From the NCBI GenBank assembly GCA_041737835.1, contig JBGSQY010000051.1: DNA of 64,000 nt, one strand, 5' to 3'. Each line of letters opens with the position of its first letter. Position 1 is the stretch's first letter. This DNA is from Bythopirellula sp041737835 (GTDB lineage Bacteria; Planctomycetota; Planctomycetia; Pirellulales; Lacipirellulaceae). Below the pieces are notes generated by a model. It was not told the DNA's origin. It saw only the letters and a list, made by a program, of their open reading frames with translations, and did not search any database. Position numbers and translations under genes: made by a program. Below are positions 1 through 9,179 of the stretch, piece by piece.

Positions 1-126
<126 letters not shown>

Positions 127-420
127 TATATGCTTTAAACACCCAAGCCGAAGCTTGAATGCCTGTAAACAGTTTCAACCGAAAAATCTAATTGCTCTGG
201 TCGGGTGCTCGGTAAAACACCCTATTTGCAATTCGCCATTTTTGCTTCAATTCACTCCGCTCGAAAGCTTCGCAAATCGAGGCTAAACGACCTCGCAATG
301 CTGAACTCAACAGAAGTTTCATCACCAAATTGTCAAATATCAGTTAGCCTTAGGTCTCGTTCAGGCACTTCGTTTGCGAGCAAACTAAGTGTCCGGCGAG
401 TTGTCTCAGGCAGGTCCCGT
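127..420 (-). other. 16S rRNA leader with UUCG-capped hairpin
   Basis: This is the stretch between the predicted transcription start (about 414) and the mature 16S 5' end. At 140-161 the minus strand forms a 9-bp hairpin capped by a UUCG tetraloop (CAAGC-UUCG-GCUUG core with G-U pairs outside), a plausible processing or leader structure. A perfect TTGACA occurs on the minus strand at about 330-335 but has no good -10 at 16-18 bp, so a second promoter is only possible. Predicted ORFs across this segment have no recognisable product. No boxA was found. Confidence 0.55.
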
Positions 421-449
421 AGTATCGGGTTCGCAGGTCACTTCGTCAA
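421..449 (-). promoter_or_regulatory. probable rrn promoter (sigma70-type)
   Basis: On the minus strand TTGACG (plus positions 444-449) and GATACT (421-426) are separated by exactly 17 bp. Just upstream (about 455-487) is a run of A and T tracts resembling an UP element. Transcription would start near 414 and give a leader of about 290 nt before 16S. Nothing else on this strand competes as the rrn promoter. Confidence 0.6.
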
Positions 450-921
450 CCGCTCTTGCCAAAACTTCTTGAAAAACTTTTGGTTCGATCCGTTGACTTT
501 TGCGTTTCACTCGGGTGAGTGGCACGCGTTCGGTAACAGCGAGGCGGAAAGATATAGGCACTCGGTCGTGCTCGCAAGAGCCTTTCGCAAGTTTCTTCAA
601 TTTCTTTTTTCTTACCGCTGTTTTTGGCTGTGAACACGTCATTCAACGCTTGTCTGTGAGCCTTGAACTCGTTTGCATCCTGAGTGTTTCGGTTGCTTTG
701 AACGGTTTTCGTGATGGAAATCTGGATGAACCCGAGTTTCGGCATGTTCGGCACAGCTGTCTTTGGCTCGCTGACGGCGGGGGGTACCTGGAAGGGATTG
801 GCTGAGCAAATGCGACTTGCTGGCCCGATGAAGTTCGATGACTGGGCACTAGTGGTTGGTCTCCCGGGGCTGTTTTGCAGCGGAAACTGTTATTTGGTCT
901 AGCCTTTTGGTTTTTGTTGAC
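450..921. other. intergenic region between rrn promoter and ATPase gene
   Basis: This region separates the rrn promoter from the divergent ATPase gene. Several ORFs of 60-140 codons overlap here in different frames, but none has a recognisable domain or good start, and they are treated as chance. A second minus-strand promoter-like pair (TTGCGA, then TATATC near 550) lies upstream of the main rrn promoter. No tRNA or repeat was seen. Confidence 0.4.
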
Positions 922-2628
922 ATGACTCGAGCCTCCAACGATTCCAACGATTCGAGATTGCGGGAGTCATCCAAGGGCTCTTCAGTCGATCATCAACTCG
1001 ATGCACTCATATCGAGAATCCAGTCATTAAGTGCTGGTGATCCGAGTTCACGGGCGTCGGATGATGCAAATCGCCCAAGACAACAGCCAAGGCCAGCATC
1101 CGGCAGCACGCCTCCGGGCTACGCCAGAGAGGTGAGTCAATCCTTTCAAGCGGAGGCAGTTGAAGTTGAGCCTCGCGAACGAAGGGATGCATCAGAACAC
1201 GATTTGGCTAGCCGCGGTTCTGCGGGCAGACCAATGGCTCCATCCACGAACGAACCCAATCGCAACCCAGCACCGGCATCAATTCCGAGTTTGTTGCGAG
1301 CTACGCCAAAGAGCGAGCCCTCTCAAGGGCAGGTCGTCATGGCTCGCGGATTTACGCCTTGCCGTGATGAGCCTTGGCGACCGTCGGAGCCTGAGACCCT
1401 GCATTCCGCAAGGATCAATGAGACGATTCTGGAGGCGATTATTTATCGGGCGTTGCTTAATTCAGGCGAAATGGAGGGGCGTGCGGTCAGCGAGCAGATC
1501 AAACTGCCTTTCCGAATCGTTGAGCCTTTGCTTTCTCGGCTCAAGATGGAGCAGAATGTTGCTTACAAGAATTCGACGGCGACGAATGATTACGTTTATA
1601 TCTTGACGGAAGCAGGCCGAGCGATCGCTCGCAATCACAATCAGGACTCGACGTATTTTGGTGCCTGTCCGGTTCGTTTGCAGGATTACATCCAAAGTGT
1701 CAAATTGCAAACGATTGAGGGGCAGTACCCCAAGAAAGTCGATCTGCAGAACGCTTTCAAGGATTTGTTGATCAATCCGCAAATGCTTCAACGTTTGGGT
1801 CCCGCAGTGGCCAGCGGTCGCGGAATGTTCTTGTTCGGATACCCAGGAAACGGCAAAACCTCCATTGCTGAGCGGGTGACGGGGGCTTTTGGTAAGTACA
1901 TTTGGATCCCACGGAGTATCGACATTGACGGCGATATTCTCCGCGTTTTCGATCCCATGAATCATGAGTTGTCCATGCCCGATGCGTCGGTGGGGATTCT
2001 TGATGTCGTTGATTACGATCGGCGCTGGGTGCGTATAAAACGCCCCACGATTGTCGCTGGCGGCGAGTTGACGATGGATATGCTCGAGGTTCGCCAGAAC
2101 TCGCAGAGCGGAATCAGCGAGTCACCGCTTCAGATGAAGAGCAATTGCGGAACACTTGTAATCGACGACTTTGGTCGCCAGAAAATGAGCGTCGACCAAT
2201 TGCTCAATCGTTGGATCGTGCCGCTTGAAAAGCGATTTGATTATCTCAACATGGCCAGCGGCAAAAAGATCCAAGTGCCGTTCGACCAGCTCGTGATCTT
2301 TAGCACGAATCTTGAGCCGAAAGACCTGGTGGACGACGCGTTCTTACGACGTATTCCCTACAAGATCGAAGTTCCTAATCCGCCGGAAGCAGACTTTCGA
2401 CGACTCTTTGAAATCATGTGTAAGGTGACGAAGATTCCGTACAATGCGGACGCGATTGACTACGTCATTAAGACGCATTACTTGCCGGTCAATCGTCCGT
2501 TTCGTAACTGCCAGCCTCGTGACTTATTGCTTCAAGTTCGCAATTTCTGTCTCTATAACGACTTGGAAGTCGAGCTCAAGAATGAATATTTCGACTTCGC
2601 TTGCGATAACTATTTCTCCGTGATGTAG
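922..2628 (+). CDS. winged-helix AAA+ ATPase
   Basis: About 568 residues from the ATG at 922; a TTG at 856 would add 22 residues with no better ribosome site. Residues 1-150 are polar and low-complexity, probably disordered. Residues about 150-230 (RINETILEAIIYRALL onwards, ending YILTEAGRAIARNH) look like a winged-helix domain. An AAA+ module follows with Walker A GYPGNGKTS at about residue 306 and Walker B TLVIDDFGR at about 411-419. Conserved single-gene ATPases of this type are common in Planctomycetes, but no function is known to me. The gene is divergent from the rrn operon and has no partner on its strand. The AAA+ assignment is firm; the role is open (DNA- or protein-remodelling). Confidence 0.8.
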   Translation: MTRASNDSNDSRLRESSKGSSVDHQLDALISRIQSLSAGDPSSRASDDANRPRQQPRPASGSTPPGYAREVSQSFQAEAVEVEPRERRDASEHDLASRGSAGRPMAPSTNEPNRNPAPASIPSLLRATPKSEPSQGQVVMARGFTPCRDEPWRPSEPETLHSARINETILEAIIYRALLNSGEMEGRAVSEQIKLPFRIVEPLLSRLKMEQNVAYKNSTATNDYVYILTEAGRAIARNHNQDSTYFGACPVRLQDYIQSVKLQTIEGQYPKKVDLQNAFKDLLINPQMLQRLGPAVASGRGMFLFGYPGNGKTSIAERVTGAFGKYIWIPRSIDIDGDILRVFDPMNHELSMPDASVGILDVVDYDRRWVRIKRPTIVAGGELTMDMLEVRQNSQSGISESPLQMKSNCGTLVIDDFGRQKMSVDQLLNRWIVPLEKRFDYLNMASGKKIQVPFDQLVIFSTNLEPKDLVDDAFLRRIPYKIEVPNPPEADFRRLFEIMCKVTKIPYNADAIDYVIKTHYLPVNRPFRNCQPRDLLLQVRNFCLYNDLEVELKNEYFDFACDNYFSVM

Positions 2629-2666
2629 TCGCTCACTGGTCGTGGTTTTGAGGCCAGTTGCGAGAA

Positions 2667-5189
2667 CTATCGCTGGAAAAGCTCGCTTGTAACGATCGAT
2701 TCGATCAGCTCAGCGGTGGTATAATCCTTGGCTTGAGCGTTCGTCAAAATTGCATCCACGGCGCCGCGGTCGAGCGGTTCGATCCGACGACCAAGCGCGT
2801 AGGTGAGTAAACGCTCCGTAAACGTTCTCGCAAAGAAGTACTTTCGATCGAGCAACTTTTGTTTCAACTCGGCGGGGCCGGCGAACTGTTCCCCACCAGG
2901 CAAAGTGCCCGACGTATCGATCGGGATCTTTTGTTTCTCGTCATAGAACTTGCGTGACTGGCCGATGGGATCGAATCCTTCCAGTGCAAAGCCAAGCGGG
3001 TCGATGCGTCGATGGCATTGGAAACACGCTTCGTCTTCGCGATGTTTCGTGAGTTGGTCTCGTATCGAAGAGGCTCCGCGAGTGTCAGGATCGATAGCGG
3101 GGACATTGTCCGGTGGTGGTGGCGTGGGTGTGCCGAGAATGTTCTCCAAGAGCCAAACGCCTCGAACGACCGGCGACGTTTCGATTCCATTCGCAGAGAC
3201 CGTGAGAATGCTGGCTTGTCCAAGCAGACCTCCGCGATTGGGGTCGTCAAAAGTCACACGGCGAAACTCGTTTGCCGTATCCACCGGGACTTTGTCGACG
3301 ATGTCATACAGCTTTGCGAGGTCTCGGTTGATGAAAGAGTGGTTTCCAGCGAGCATTTCAACGATGGAGCCATCGCGGTCGATCAGGTCTCGCAAGAACA
3401 TTTGTGTTTCGGTCTTGGCGTCCGTTTCCAGGCCCGCGGCGTAGTAGAACCAGAACTCGCTGGGATCCGGTGGCATTGTTCCGACGTCTCGTAACGAGAG
3501 CCAGCTATCCAGAAAGTCTGCAACGAATGCGTCAGATGCTGGGCTCGCAAGCAAACGCCTTGTTTGGCGACTCAGTATCGCGGGATCCGATAACTCACCA
3601 CGGTCGGCGCACTGACGCAATTCATCGTCTGGCATCGTGGACGTCAAGAAATATGACAGTCGTTCGGCCAGGGCGTAGTCGGTGGTGGCGGTGGTCTCAT
3701 TCGCTGGTGATGGAGGTTCTTTGAAATACAGAAACGCCGGCGAGCACAAAGTTGCCTTGAGAGTGTCTTTGAACGACTGAAACGGACTTTTGTCATCGGC
3801 AAGTCGTGATTGATAAAACGCCATTAAGGATTGGACTTCTTCGACGCTTGCACTGCGGCGATAGGACCGAGACGCGAATTTTTCGATGAGCGATGGGGCG
3901 TTGGCTTCATGGAAGTCTGGGCTGCCTAAAATCGCTTGTTGGCTTTTTGTTGGCCATTCCGCGTCGACAGGTCCACGAATTTGGACTTCATCAATACGAA
4001 TTTGTGGCATTTGCCCATGCTGGATGACTGCGACTCGCTGCTTCGCAATCCCCTGATCACCCTGAACGGACTTTGGCAGAGTGTCTTGGTGGTAGCGATA
4101 GACTTTGCCAAATGAGCTGCGGACGTCGTGTATTCCGTTTTCGAACGTGAAGCGAGGCGAGAATCCGCGGTCCAGCGGCACGCGAAATGTGTACCACCGG
4201 AACTCGTCGTCTGCGATCACTGCTTCAGCAAGTTTGGGTTGGATTGGCTGCACATGAACCATGTCGCCGATCGCGGTGTTACCGGGGCGAATGCCCATGC
4301 GAAAGGGTTCGTCGAGATCGATGCGGACGGCCTTGTTGCTGTATGGCGTATCGCGGTGCATGGCTTTCGCATGCACGCGGATTTCGTAGATTCCATCGAC
4401 AGGCACACCCGAACGAAACTCGCCTAAGTGGCCGTAGGCGCCCTCCGGTTTATCGTTGAACGGATGGTCGTAAAGGCAGATGAATCGATTGCCAAACGAT
4501 TTGCTATGGGCTGTCGCGAGTTCCGGCTGCTGGTAAAAGTTTTTGTTAAAAATCCATTCTCTCTGTTCAGGCCGTTCCATTACGGCGAGTGACTTTTCCA
4601 CGCAAAGATCGGCGGCTTCGAGGTAGTTTTCTAAAAGATGTCCCGAAGTAATCAGTGCATCGCCAACGTTATCAAAGTTGGCTGAGAGGTTGTCGCCCGG
4701 AAACTCGATGGTGGGATCGAACATCGTCATGTCGATCGCAAGCAAATCACCGATCGTCCGACGATACTCCCGTTTGGAAAGTCGACGAAGGACGGTGCGT
4801 CCGCCTGTGCTCGTTGTGGCCTGGCGCATCGCGTCTAGCCGGGTCGTCAGGGCTTTGATTGCCGTTAATCGCTCTTTCGAAGTCGGCTGGCTCGCGTCCT
4901 CCGGCGGCATCGTTGCCAGAGTCAGTTGGTCAATGATGTCTTGTAGAAGGATCTGATTGTCAAGGCTTGGGGCTTCGAGATCCAAGCTTTCGAACTCTCG
5001 TTCGCCTGACGGATCGTCGGCGGTGTGGCATTGGATACAGTAGTTCTCGATCATGCTTGCCAAAGACTGTAGTTCGCCAGTGGCTTCCTCTTTCGCCAAG
5101 ACAGCAGTCGCGAATGCGGTGAACGCGATGTAGGAGGTTGCAAGGACGATGGTTCGGACGATCCGGGGACATCCAAGAAGGTTCATCAC
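2667..5189 (-). CDS. DUF1592-family protein with cytochrome c-type haem motifs
   Basis: 840 residues with the multidomain layout typical of Planctomycetes: signal peptide (1-30), an N-terminal cytochrome c-like motif CIQCH (about residue 52), a DUF1587 region (RRLSKREYRRTIGDLL, about 135-200), a long beta-rich ligand-binding-like middle, then DUF1595, DUF1592 (ERLSYFLTSTMPDDEL), DUF1588 with a second CFQCH (about residue 735) and DUF1585 at the C-terminus. It is probably exported and haem-binding. The family is often linked to polysaccharide breakdown by genome context, but biochemistry is lacking. The start ATG overlaps the stop of the upstream DUF1552 gene by 4 bp, so the two are translationally coupled. 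Confidence 0.9.
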   Translation of the reverse strand: MMNLLGCPRIVRTIVLATSYIAFTAFATAVLAKEEATGELQSLASMIENYCIQCHTADDPSGEREFESLDLEAPSLDNQILLQDIIDQLTLATMPPEDASQPTSKERLTAIKALTTRLDAMRQATTSTGGRTVLRRLSKREYRRTIGDLLAIDMTMFDPTIEFPGDNLSANFDNVGDALITSGHLLENYLEAADLCVEKSLAVMERPEQREWIFNKNFYQQPELATAHSKSFGNRFICLYDHPFNDKPEGAYGHLGEFRSGVPVDGIYEIRVHAKAMHRDTPYSNKAVRIDLDEPFRMGIRPGNTAIGDMVHVQPIQPKLAEAVIADDEFRWYTFRVPLDRGFSPRFTFENGIHDVRSSFGKVYRYHQDTLPKSVQGDQGIAKQRVAVIQHGQMPQIRIDEVQIRGPVDAEWPTKSQQAILGSPDFHEANAPSLIEKFASRSYRRSASVEEVQSLMAFYQSRLADDKSPFQSFKDTLKATLCSPAFLYFKEPPSPANETTATTDYALAERLSYFLTSTMPDDELRQCADRGELSDPAILSRQTRRLLASPASDAFVADFLDSWLSLRDVGTMPPDPSEFWFYYAAGLETDAKTETQMFLRDLIDRDGSIVEMLAGNHSFINRDLAKLYDIVDKVPVDTANEFRRVTFDDPNRGGLLGQASILTVSANGIETSPVVRGVWLLENILGTPTPPPPDNVPAIDPDTRGASSIRDQLTKHREDEACFQCHRRIDPLGFALEGFDPIGQSRKFYDEKQKIPIDTSGTLPGGEQFAGPAELKQKLLDRKYFFARTFTERLLTYALGRRIEPLDRGAVDAILTNAQAKDYTTAELIESIVTSELFQR

Positions 5190-6499
5190 GTCAAGCCTCG
5201 CAGTGTCCCCGTGGCTACACCGAACTGGTCGGTTTCGGCCCCGAAGTTTTGCAGTATCGAGACAAATAGGTTCGACAGTGGCGGTCGGTTTCGATCGCTT
5301 GGGTCGTAGGAAAGTAGGCGACCGTGGCGGAAACCACCACCCGCGAGCACAATCGGCAGGTTATTGTTCGTGTGTGAATTGGCGTTCCCCATGCCGCTGC
5401 CAAAGAGCACCGAGGTCTGGTCGAGCAGCGAACCGCTCTCGTCTTTGGTTTCAATGAGCTTTCCAACAAACCTCGCGAATTGCTCCACTTGGTATTGTTC
5501 GATTTTGATCAGTGCATCGATGTTATCTTGGCGTTGGCCGTGGTGTGAAAGACTGTGATAGCCACCGCGAATGCCAAGATCGCTCGGTTCAAAGTCGCCA
5601 CCGATTTCGAGCGTCGCTATCCGTGTCGAGTCCGTTTGAAGAGCCAGTGCAATCAAGTCATAGAGCAACGGGAGGTCTTCGACCATGTTGCGATTTTTGG
5701 GTGTTGGGAACGGCGCATCTGGTTTGGGTATGTCGACCCAGTTACCTCGTAATTCGAGTCGCTTCTCAACATCGCGGACCGAGGTCATGTATTCGTCAAG
5801 CTTGTCCTTGTCTCGTTGATTGAGTTTTTTCTTTAGGTTGTTTGCGTCGCCTTGCACTAAGTCGAGGATCGATGTCTGCATCCGGAATCTATCTTTTTCC
5901 GCATCTCGGTGTTTTTCATCCGTGCTTTCAAACAGCTTTTTAAAGAGTTGTTGTGGGCCTGTGATTGGTGGGACTCGCGTGCCGCTACGAGTCCAAGACA
6001 ATTGGCAACCGCCGTGGATTCCGGATTCACTACCGATTGTCAATGTTGGAAAACGAGTTTGGCCCGGTATGAACTCAGCGGCAAATTGGTCGAGCGTTAC
6101 ATTTGCCGTCGGCATGGATTTCGCATCGATTTGCCGTACACCCGACAGGAAGGCGTGGATGGCGAAGTGACCTCCTTTGAGGCCATGGTCGAGTCCGGAA
6201 ACAACCGTCATCCGGTCCAGCAATGGTTCCAGCGAAGCCGTCGTTTCGCCCAGTTTGAATTGCCCCAGCGCTGACTCTCGCAAATCGGCTCGCGGCCCCG
6301 ATGGCATGGCTGTGTGATCAGTTTTCGGCCAAAATGCCTCGGGATAAAAACCAAGCATGTTGCCAATGCAAACCATGCGTTTCTTGGGTGCTATCGCGTT
6401 TGGCTCGGCGGATCGTCCCAAGGAGGCAAAAAAAGGTAACCCCATGGAAACGCCGGCGGCTTGTAAGAAATGCCGTCGTTGAGCGGGTGAGTTCAGCAT
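5186..6499 (-). CDS. DUF1552 domain-containing exported protein
   Basis: 437 residues starting MLNSPAQRRHFLQAAGVSMG. The N-terminus resembles a Tat-type signal with an RR pair and a hydrophobic stretch ending near residue 30 (FFASLGRSAEP). The rest matches the DUF1552 layout: a KKRMVCIGNMLGFYPEAFWP start, a GLDHGLKGGHFAIHAFLSG block and a GSGMGNANSHTNNNLPIVLAGG block near the C-terminus. DUF1552 proteins are nearly always encoded with DUF1592 partners, as here. Proteins of this group are related to the alkaline-phosphatase-like DUF1501 set; the substrate is unknown. It is first in a two-gene operon. Confidence 0.9.
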   Translation of the reverse strand: MLNSPAQRRHFLQAAGVSMGLPFFASLGRSAEPNAIAPKKRMVCIGNMLGFYPEAFWPKTDHTAMPSGPRADLRESALGQFKLGETTASLEPLLDRMTVVSGLDHGLKGGHFAIHAFLSGVRQIDAKSMPTANVTLDQFAAEFIPGQTRFPTLTIGSESGIHGGCQLSWTRSGTRVPPITGPQQLFKKLFESTDEKHRDAEKDRFRMQTSILDLVQGDANNLKKKLNQRDKDKLDEYMTSVRDVEKRLELRGNWVDIPKPDAPFPTPKNRNMVEDLPLLYDLIALALQTDSTRIATLEIGGDFEPSDLGIRGGYHSLSHHGQRQDNIDALIKIEQYQVEQFARFVGKLIETKDESGSLLDQTSVLFGSGMGNANSHTNNNLPIVLAGGGFRHGRLLSYDPSDRNRPPLSNLFVSILQNFGAETDQFGVATGTLRGLT

Positions 6500-6576
6500 A
6501 ATGCGAAATGGTTTGAGTCGAACGAAGTGACGGTCGGAGCCTTGGAAACCACAGCGTTCGAGTTAAGAGGAGAATG

Positions 6577-6620
6577 CTAGGTTTCCGAGCGGCATTTTAG
6601 CATAAACGCTCGGAAACTAG
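6577..6620. repeat. inverted repeat CTAGGTTTCCGAGCG / CGCTCGGAAACTAG
   Basis: The arms at 6577-6591 and 6607-6620 pair over 14 bp with one bulged G, around a 15-nt loop. It lies about 80 bp upstream of the DUF1552 start. It resembles a REP-like dispersed element or a regulatory hairpin rather than a terminator, since no gene ends here on either strand. Confidence 0.6.
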
Positions 6621-6697
6621 GGGGCTCGATTTCTGCATGTATGCACGCGTCGCCTGGCTCAATTTCATTTCGCTCCTGGGTTTCATTCAGGCTTGCT

Positions 6698-6728
6698 GAT
6701 GCCAAGCGATGCCAAGCGATGCCAAGCG
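6698..6728. repeat. three tandem copies of a 10-bp unit (ATGCCAAGCG)
   Basis: Perfect copies start at 6699, 6709 and 6719. The unit length is close to one DNA helical turn, so repeated protein binding is possible, although slippage at a simple repeat is the simpler explanation. Confidence 0.8.
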
Positions 6729-6836
6729 TCTCAAGGGAGGCGAAAAAGGAGTTTGAAGAGCTGTTAGCTCACTAAGGCTCGAATTTTGATAAACTCACAA
6801 CCAGGAGTCATTCACCAACTCTGGTTGACCAGTTGT

Positions 6837-8066
6837 ATGAATTTTAGAGCACCCAAAACGATGGTCTGTCAACTGGCCATCGTCTTTTTATTGCTTGGCA
6901 TAGGTCAGTCCCGAACTGGCACGGCAGAAGAATCCACCACGCAACAATTCCGGCGGGCAAAGAATGCAGGTCTCGCATTAAAATTTGACAAGCAATCGAC
7001 TGAGCTTCAACTCGCCCCTTCCGCCCAACTTGAGCCACCTGAATTGACAATCGAGCTCTGGGCCAAACTTGAACGTGGTCAGCCAGAACACGCCCAATTT
7101 ATTCGCAAGCTTGCAAGTTGGGAGAAGCCAGGTCTAACTTTTGCTGCCAGTCAGTCAGGATATAACTGCGTTCAATTTCGTTGGTGGGATCAGTCCTTAC
7201 AAACCCTCCCCGACTCACTGTTGGCTACGTGGTATTACGACCATTGGCATCATTTCGCAGCTGTCTACTCGAGAAGTTATCGTGCGCTCTACATTGATGG
7301 TAGAAAAGTGGCCAAACTGCCGAATGAGCCAAAGACTGCATTGCAGCACGATCACTCAGTGCCTTGGAGAATTGGGGCCGAAGGGTTATTAGGTGAAATA
7401 GACGAACTGCGGTTGTGGAGCGAAGCTCTCACCGAAAAAACCTTGCAGCAGAATCTGTATCGTACTCTCAAAGGGAATGAAAAGAACCTCGTTGGCTATT
7501 GGCGCTTTGATGAACCAGACGCCAACGACCTTTCGCCATCAAACTATGTTTGGCAAGACATTTCCAATCTGAGCGACCGTTTGGTCGAATCGTCTGCTCC
7601 GTTGCATACGCCTCGTTTTGTCCACGAGCATCGTCTTCGCTCACGTAAAATAATTTCTGGTCGCGAGGAAGTAGAAGCCGTTGCCAGCAAATTGCCGCCA
7701 CTTAATGCCACTATTTATCGATTTGCAACGTCGCTGGCCAACGAGCCCTTCGGGAGTGGCGACTGTTGGAACTTTGTGAATCATGCCATGCATCTGGCAG
7801 GCGCGCGTGGGCGCGACGTTTATGTTTTTGGTGAATCGGTCAGTCGCGAAGATGCCATCCCGGGTGATCTCGTTCAATTCGAAAAATTCTCATCACCTTC
7901 CTTCAGTAGCAATCGTCACAGTGCGATACTCTGGCGGAATCACGGGGACGGAAAAATTACTGTAGCGCATCAGAATGCGCCACCTCATGGGATGAAAGTT
8001 GGCCTTTGGGAGATTGATACAAACAACGGCCAAGGCGAGGTTTATTTTTATCGCCCAACAAAATAA
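6837..8066 (+). CDS. secreted LamG-domain protein with papain-like C-terminal domain
   Basis: About 409 residues from the ATG at 6837, chosen because it starts a clean signal peptide (MNFRAPKTMVCQLAIVFLLLGIG). A TTG at 6786 would put an odd leader before it. Residues about 45-230 form a LamG/concanavalin-like domain (LTIELWAKLERG, YDHWHHFAAVYS, YIDGRKVAKLP, GEIDELRLWSEALTE). Residues about 290-405 contain FGSGDCWNFVNHAM and, later, NRHSAILWRNHG, giving a Cys...His arrangement like NlpC/P60 or papain-like peptidases. Base composition is somewhat more AT-rich than its neighbours. The substrate is unknown; polysaccharide or peptidoglycan is a guess. Confidence 0.7.
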   Translation: MNFRAPKTMVCQLAIVFLLLGIGQSRTGTAEESTTQQFRRAKNAGLALKFDKQSTELQLAPSAQLEPPELTIELWAKLERGQPEHAQFIRKLASWEKPGLTFAASQSGYNCVQFRWWDQSLQTLPDSLLATWYYDHWHHFAAVYSRSYRALYIDGRKVAKLPNEPKTALQHDHSVPWRIGAEGLLGEIDELRLWSEALTEKTLQQNLYRTLKGNEKNLVGYWRFDEPDANDLSPSNYVWQDISNLSDRLVESSAPLHTPRFVHEHRLRSRKIISGREEVEAVASKLPPLNATIYRFATSLANEPFGSGDCWNFVNHAMHLAGARGRDVYVFGESVSREDAIPGDLVQFEKFSSPSFSSNRHSAILWRNHGDGKITVAHQNAPPHGMKVGLWEIDTNNGQGEVYFYRPTK

Positions 8067-8117
8067 CCAAGATTGCAGTTTCGCACCACACATGCTTACA
8101 TCGAGGCTGGAGCGCGA

Positions 8118-8130
8118 TACAATACGCTCT
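8118..8130 (+). promoter_or_regulatory. possible -10 element TACAATACGCTCT upstream of the dehydrogenase
   Basis: TACAAT at 8118-8123 lies 42 bp before the dehydrogenase start. The identical 13-mer recurs at 49132-49144, 30 bp before the flavin reductase gene. No clear -35 is seen at either place, so the promoter call is tentative. Confidence 0.35.
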
Positions 8131-8164
8131 TCATCTCCGCCAGTAATCCGCAGGAGCCCTCGCC

Positions 8165-9175
8165 ATGTCCACTGCCCAAGCCTGGGTTGCCCCCGCCGCT
8201 AAAGAAAAGTTTCTCCGCCAGGAAATTGATCTTGGTCAGCTCGCTCCAGACGACGTGGAAGTCGCCGTCGAGCATTGCGGCCTTTGCCACTCCGACCTTT
8301 CTGTATGGCACAACGATTGGGGCGGTTCGACTTACCCGGCGGTCCTGGGGCATGAAGTCATCGGCCGGGTTACCGCGGTTGGTTCAGCCGCCAAAGGACT
8401 TCAAGTGGGCCAACGCGTCGGCGTCGGCTGGACGGCAGGCAGCTGCATGTGTTGTCGCCAATGCCTTTCCGGCGATCAACATTTGTGCGCGCAAGCCATC
8501 CCGACCATCATCAAACATCTTGGCGGTTTCGCGAATGTGGTTCGCTCGCATTGGGCCTGGGCAGTGCCACTTCCCGAAAACATCAACGCCGCCGACTCCG
8601 GTCCCCTGCTCTGCGGTGGGATCACGGTATTTAATCCACTCGCCATGCATGCCAAGCCCACTGACCGCGTGGGTATTGTCGGCATCGGCGGCTTGGGGCA
8701 CATGGGGGTGAAATTCGCCGCGGCGTATGGCTGCGACGTAACGGCTTTCACATCGAGCGAAAGCAAATTTGAGGAAGCCAAAGGCTTCGGTGCCCATCAT
8801 GTTGTTTCCAGTCGCGATTCCGCAGCCATCGCGAAACTCGCTGGTTCGCTGGATATGCTGATCGTGACCGTGAATGTCCCGCTCGACTGGAATGCTCTAA
8901 TCGGTTCCCTAGCGCCAAATGGTCGGATGCACGTGGTCGGTGCGGTGATGGAGCCGATTCCAGTTGTCGCGATGTCGCTCATCATGGGCCAAAAGAGCGT
9001 GTCGGGTTCCCCCACGGGTTCGCCCATCGATATGCGCACGATGCTCGAGTTCGCCGCGCGGCATAATGTGACGCCCCAGACCGAGCATTACCCCATGAGC
9101 CAGATCAACGAAGCCTTCGCACGACTCGAAGCGGGCAAGGCTCGTTATCGCATCGTGCTCGACGCTGACTTTTAA
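8165..9175 (+). CDS. zinc-dependent alcohol dehydrogenase (cinnamyl-alcohol dehydrogenase type)
   Basis: 336 residues, usual length for the medium-chain dehydrogenase family. It has the catalytic zinc Cys in CGLCHSDLS (about residue 38), the GHEVIGRV motif (about 60), the structural zinc lobe CMCCRQCLSGDQHLC (about 91-105), and a GIGGLGHMG nucleotide-binding loop (about 172-180). The overall form matches the CAD/YahK group, which reduces aldehydes with NADPH. It sits alone on the plus strand, converging on a small membrane-protein gene with only 4 bp between. The physiological substrate cannot be read from sequence. Confidence 0.9.
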   Translation: MSTAQAWVAPAAKEKFLRQEIDLGQLAPDDVEVAVEHCGLCHSDLSVWHNDWGGSTYPAVLGHEVIGRVTAVGSAAKGLQVGQRVGVGWTAGSCMCCRQCLSGDQHLCAQAIPTIIKHLGGFANVVRSHWAWAVPLPENINAADSGPLLCGGITVFNPLAMHAKPTDRVGIVGIGGLGHMGVKFAAAYGCDVTAFTSSESKFEEAKGFGAHHVVSSRDSAAIAKLAGSLDMLIVTVNVPLDWNALIGSLAPNGRMHVVGAVMEPIPVVAMSLIMGQKSVSGSPTGSPIDMRTMLEFAARHNVTPQTEHYPMSQINEAFARLEAGKARYRIVLDADF

Positions 9176-9179
9176 CCTC

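Larger units (their letters stand above)
6500..6836. other. intergenic region with hairpin and short direct repeats
   Basis: This 337-bp gap lies between the divergent DUF1552 operon and the LamG gene. It contains an inverted repeat (6577-6620) and three tandem copies of a 10-bp unit (6698-6728), listed separately. No ORF with recognisable coding character was seen. Promoters for both flanking genes should lie here but none could be assigned with confidence. Confidence 0.5.

Noticed and set aside
205..849. Several overlapping ORFs of 60-140 codons upstream of 16S
   Set aside because: They overlap one another on both strands in the rrn leader and promoter region, have no domain, and no ribosome site.
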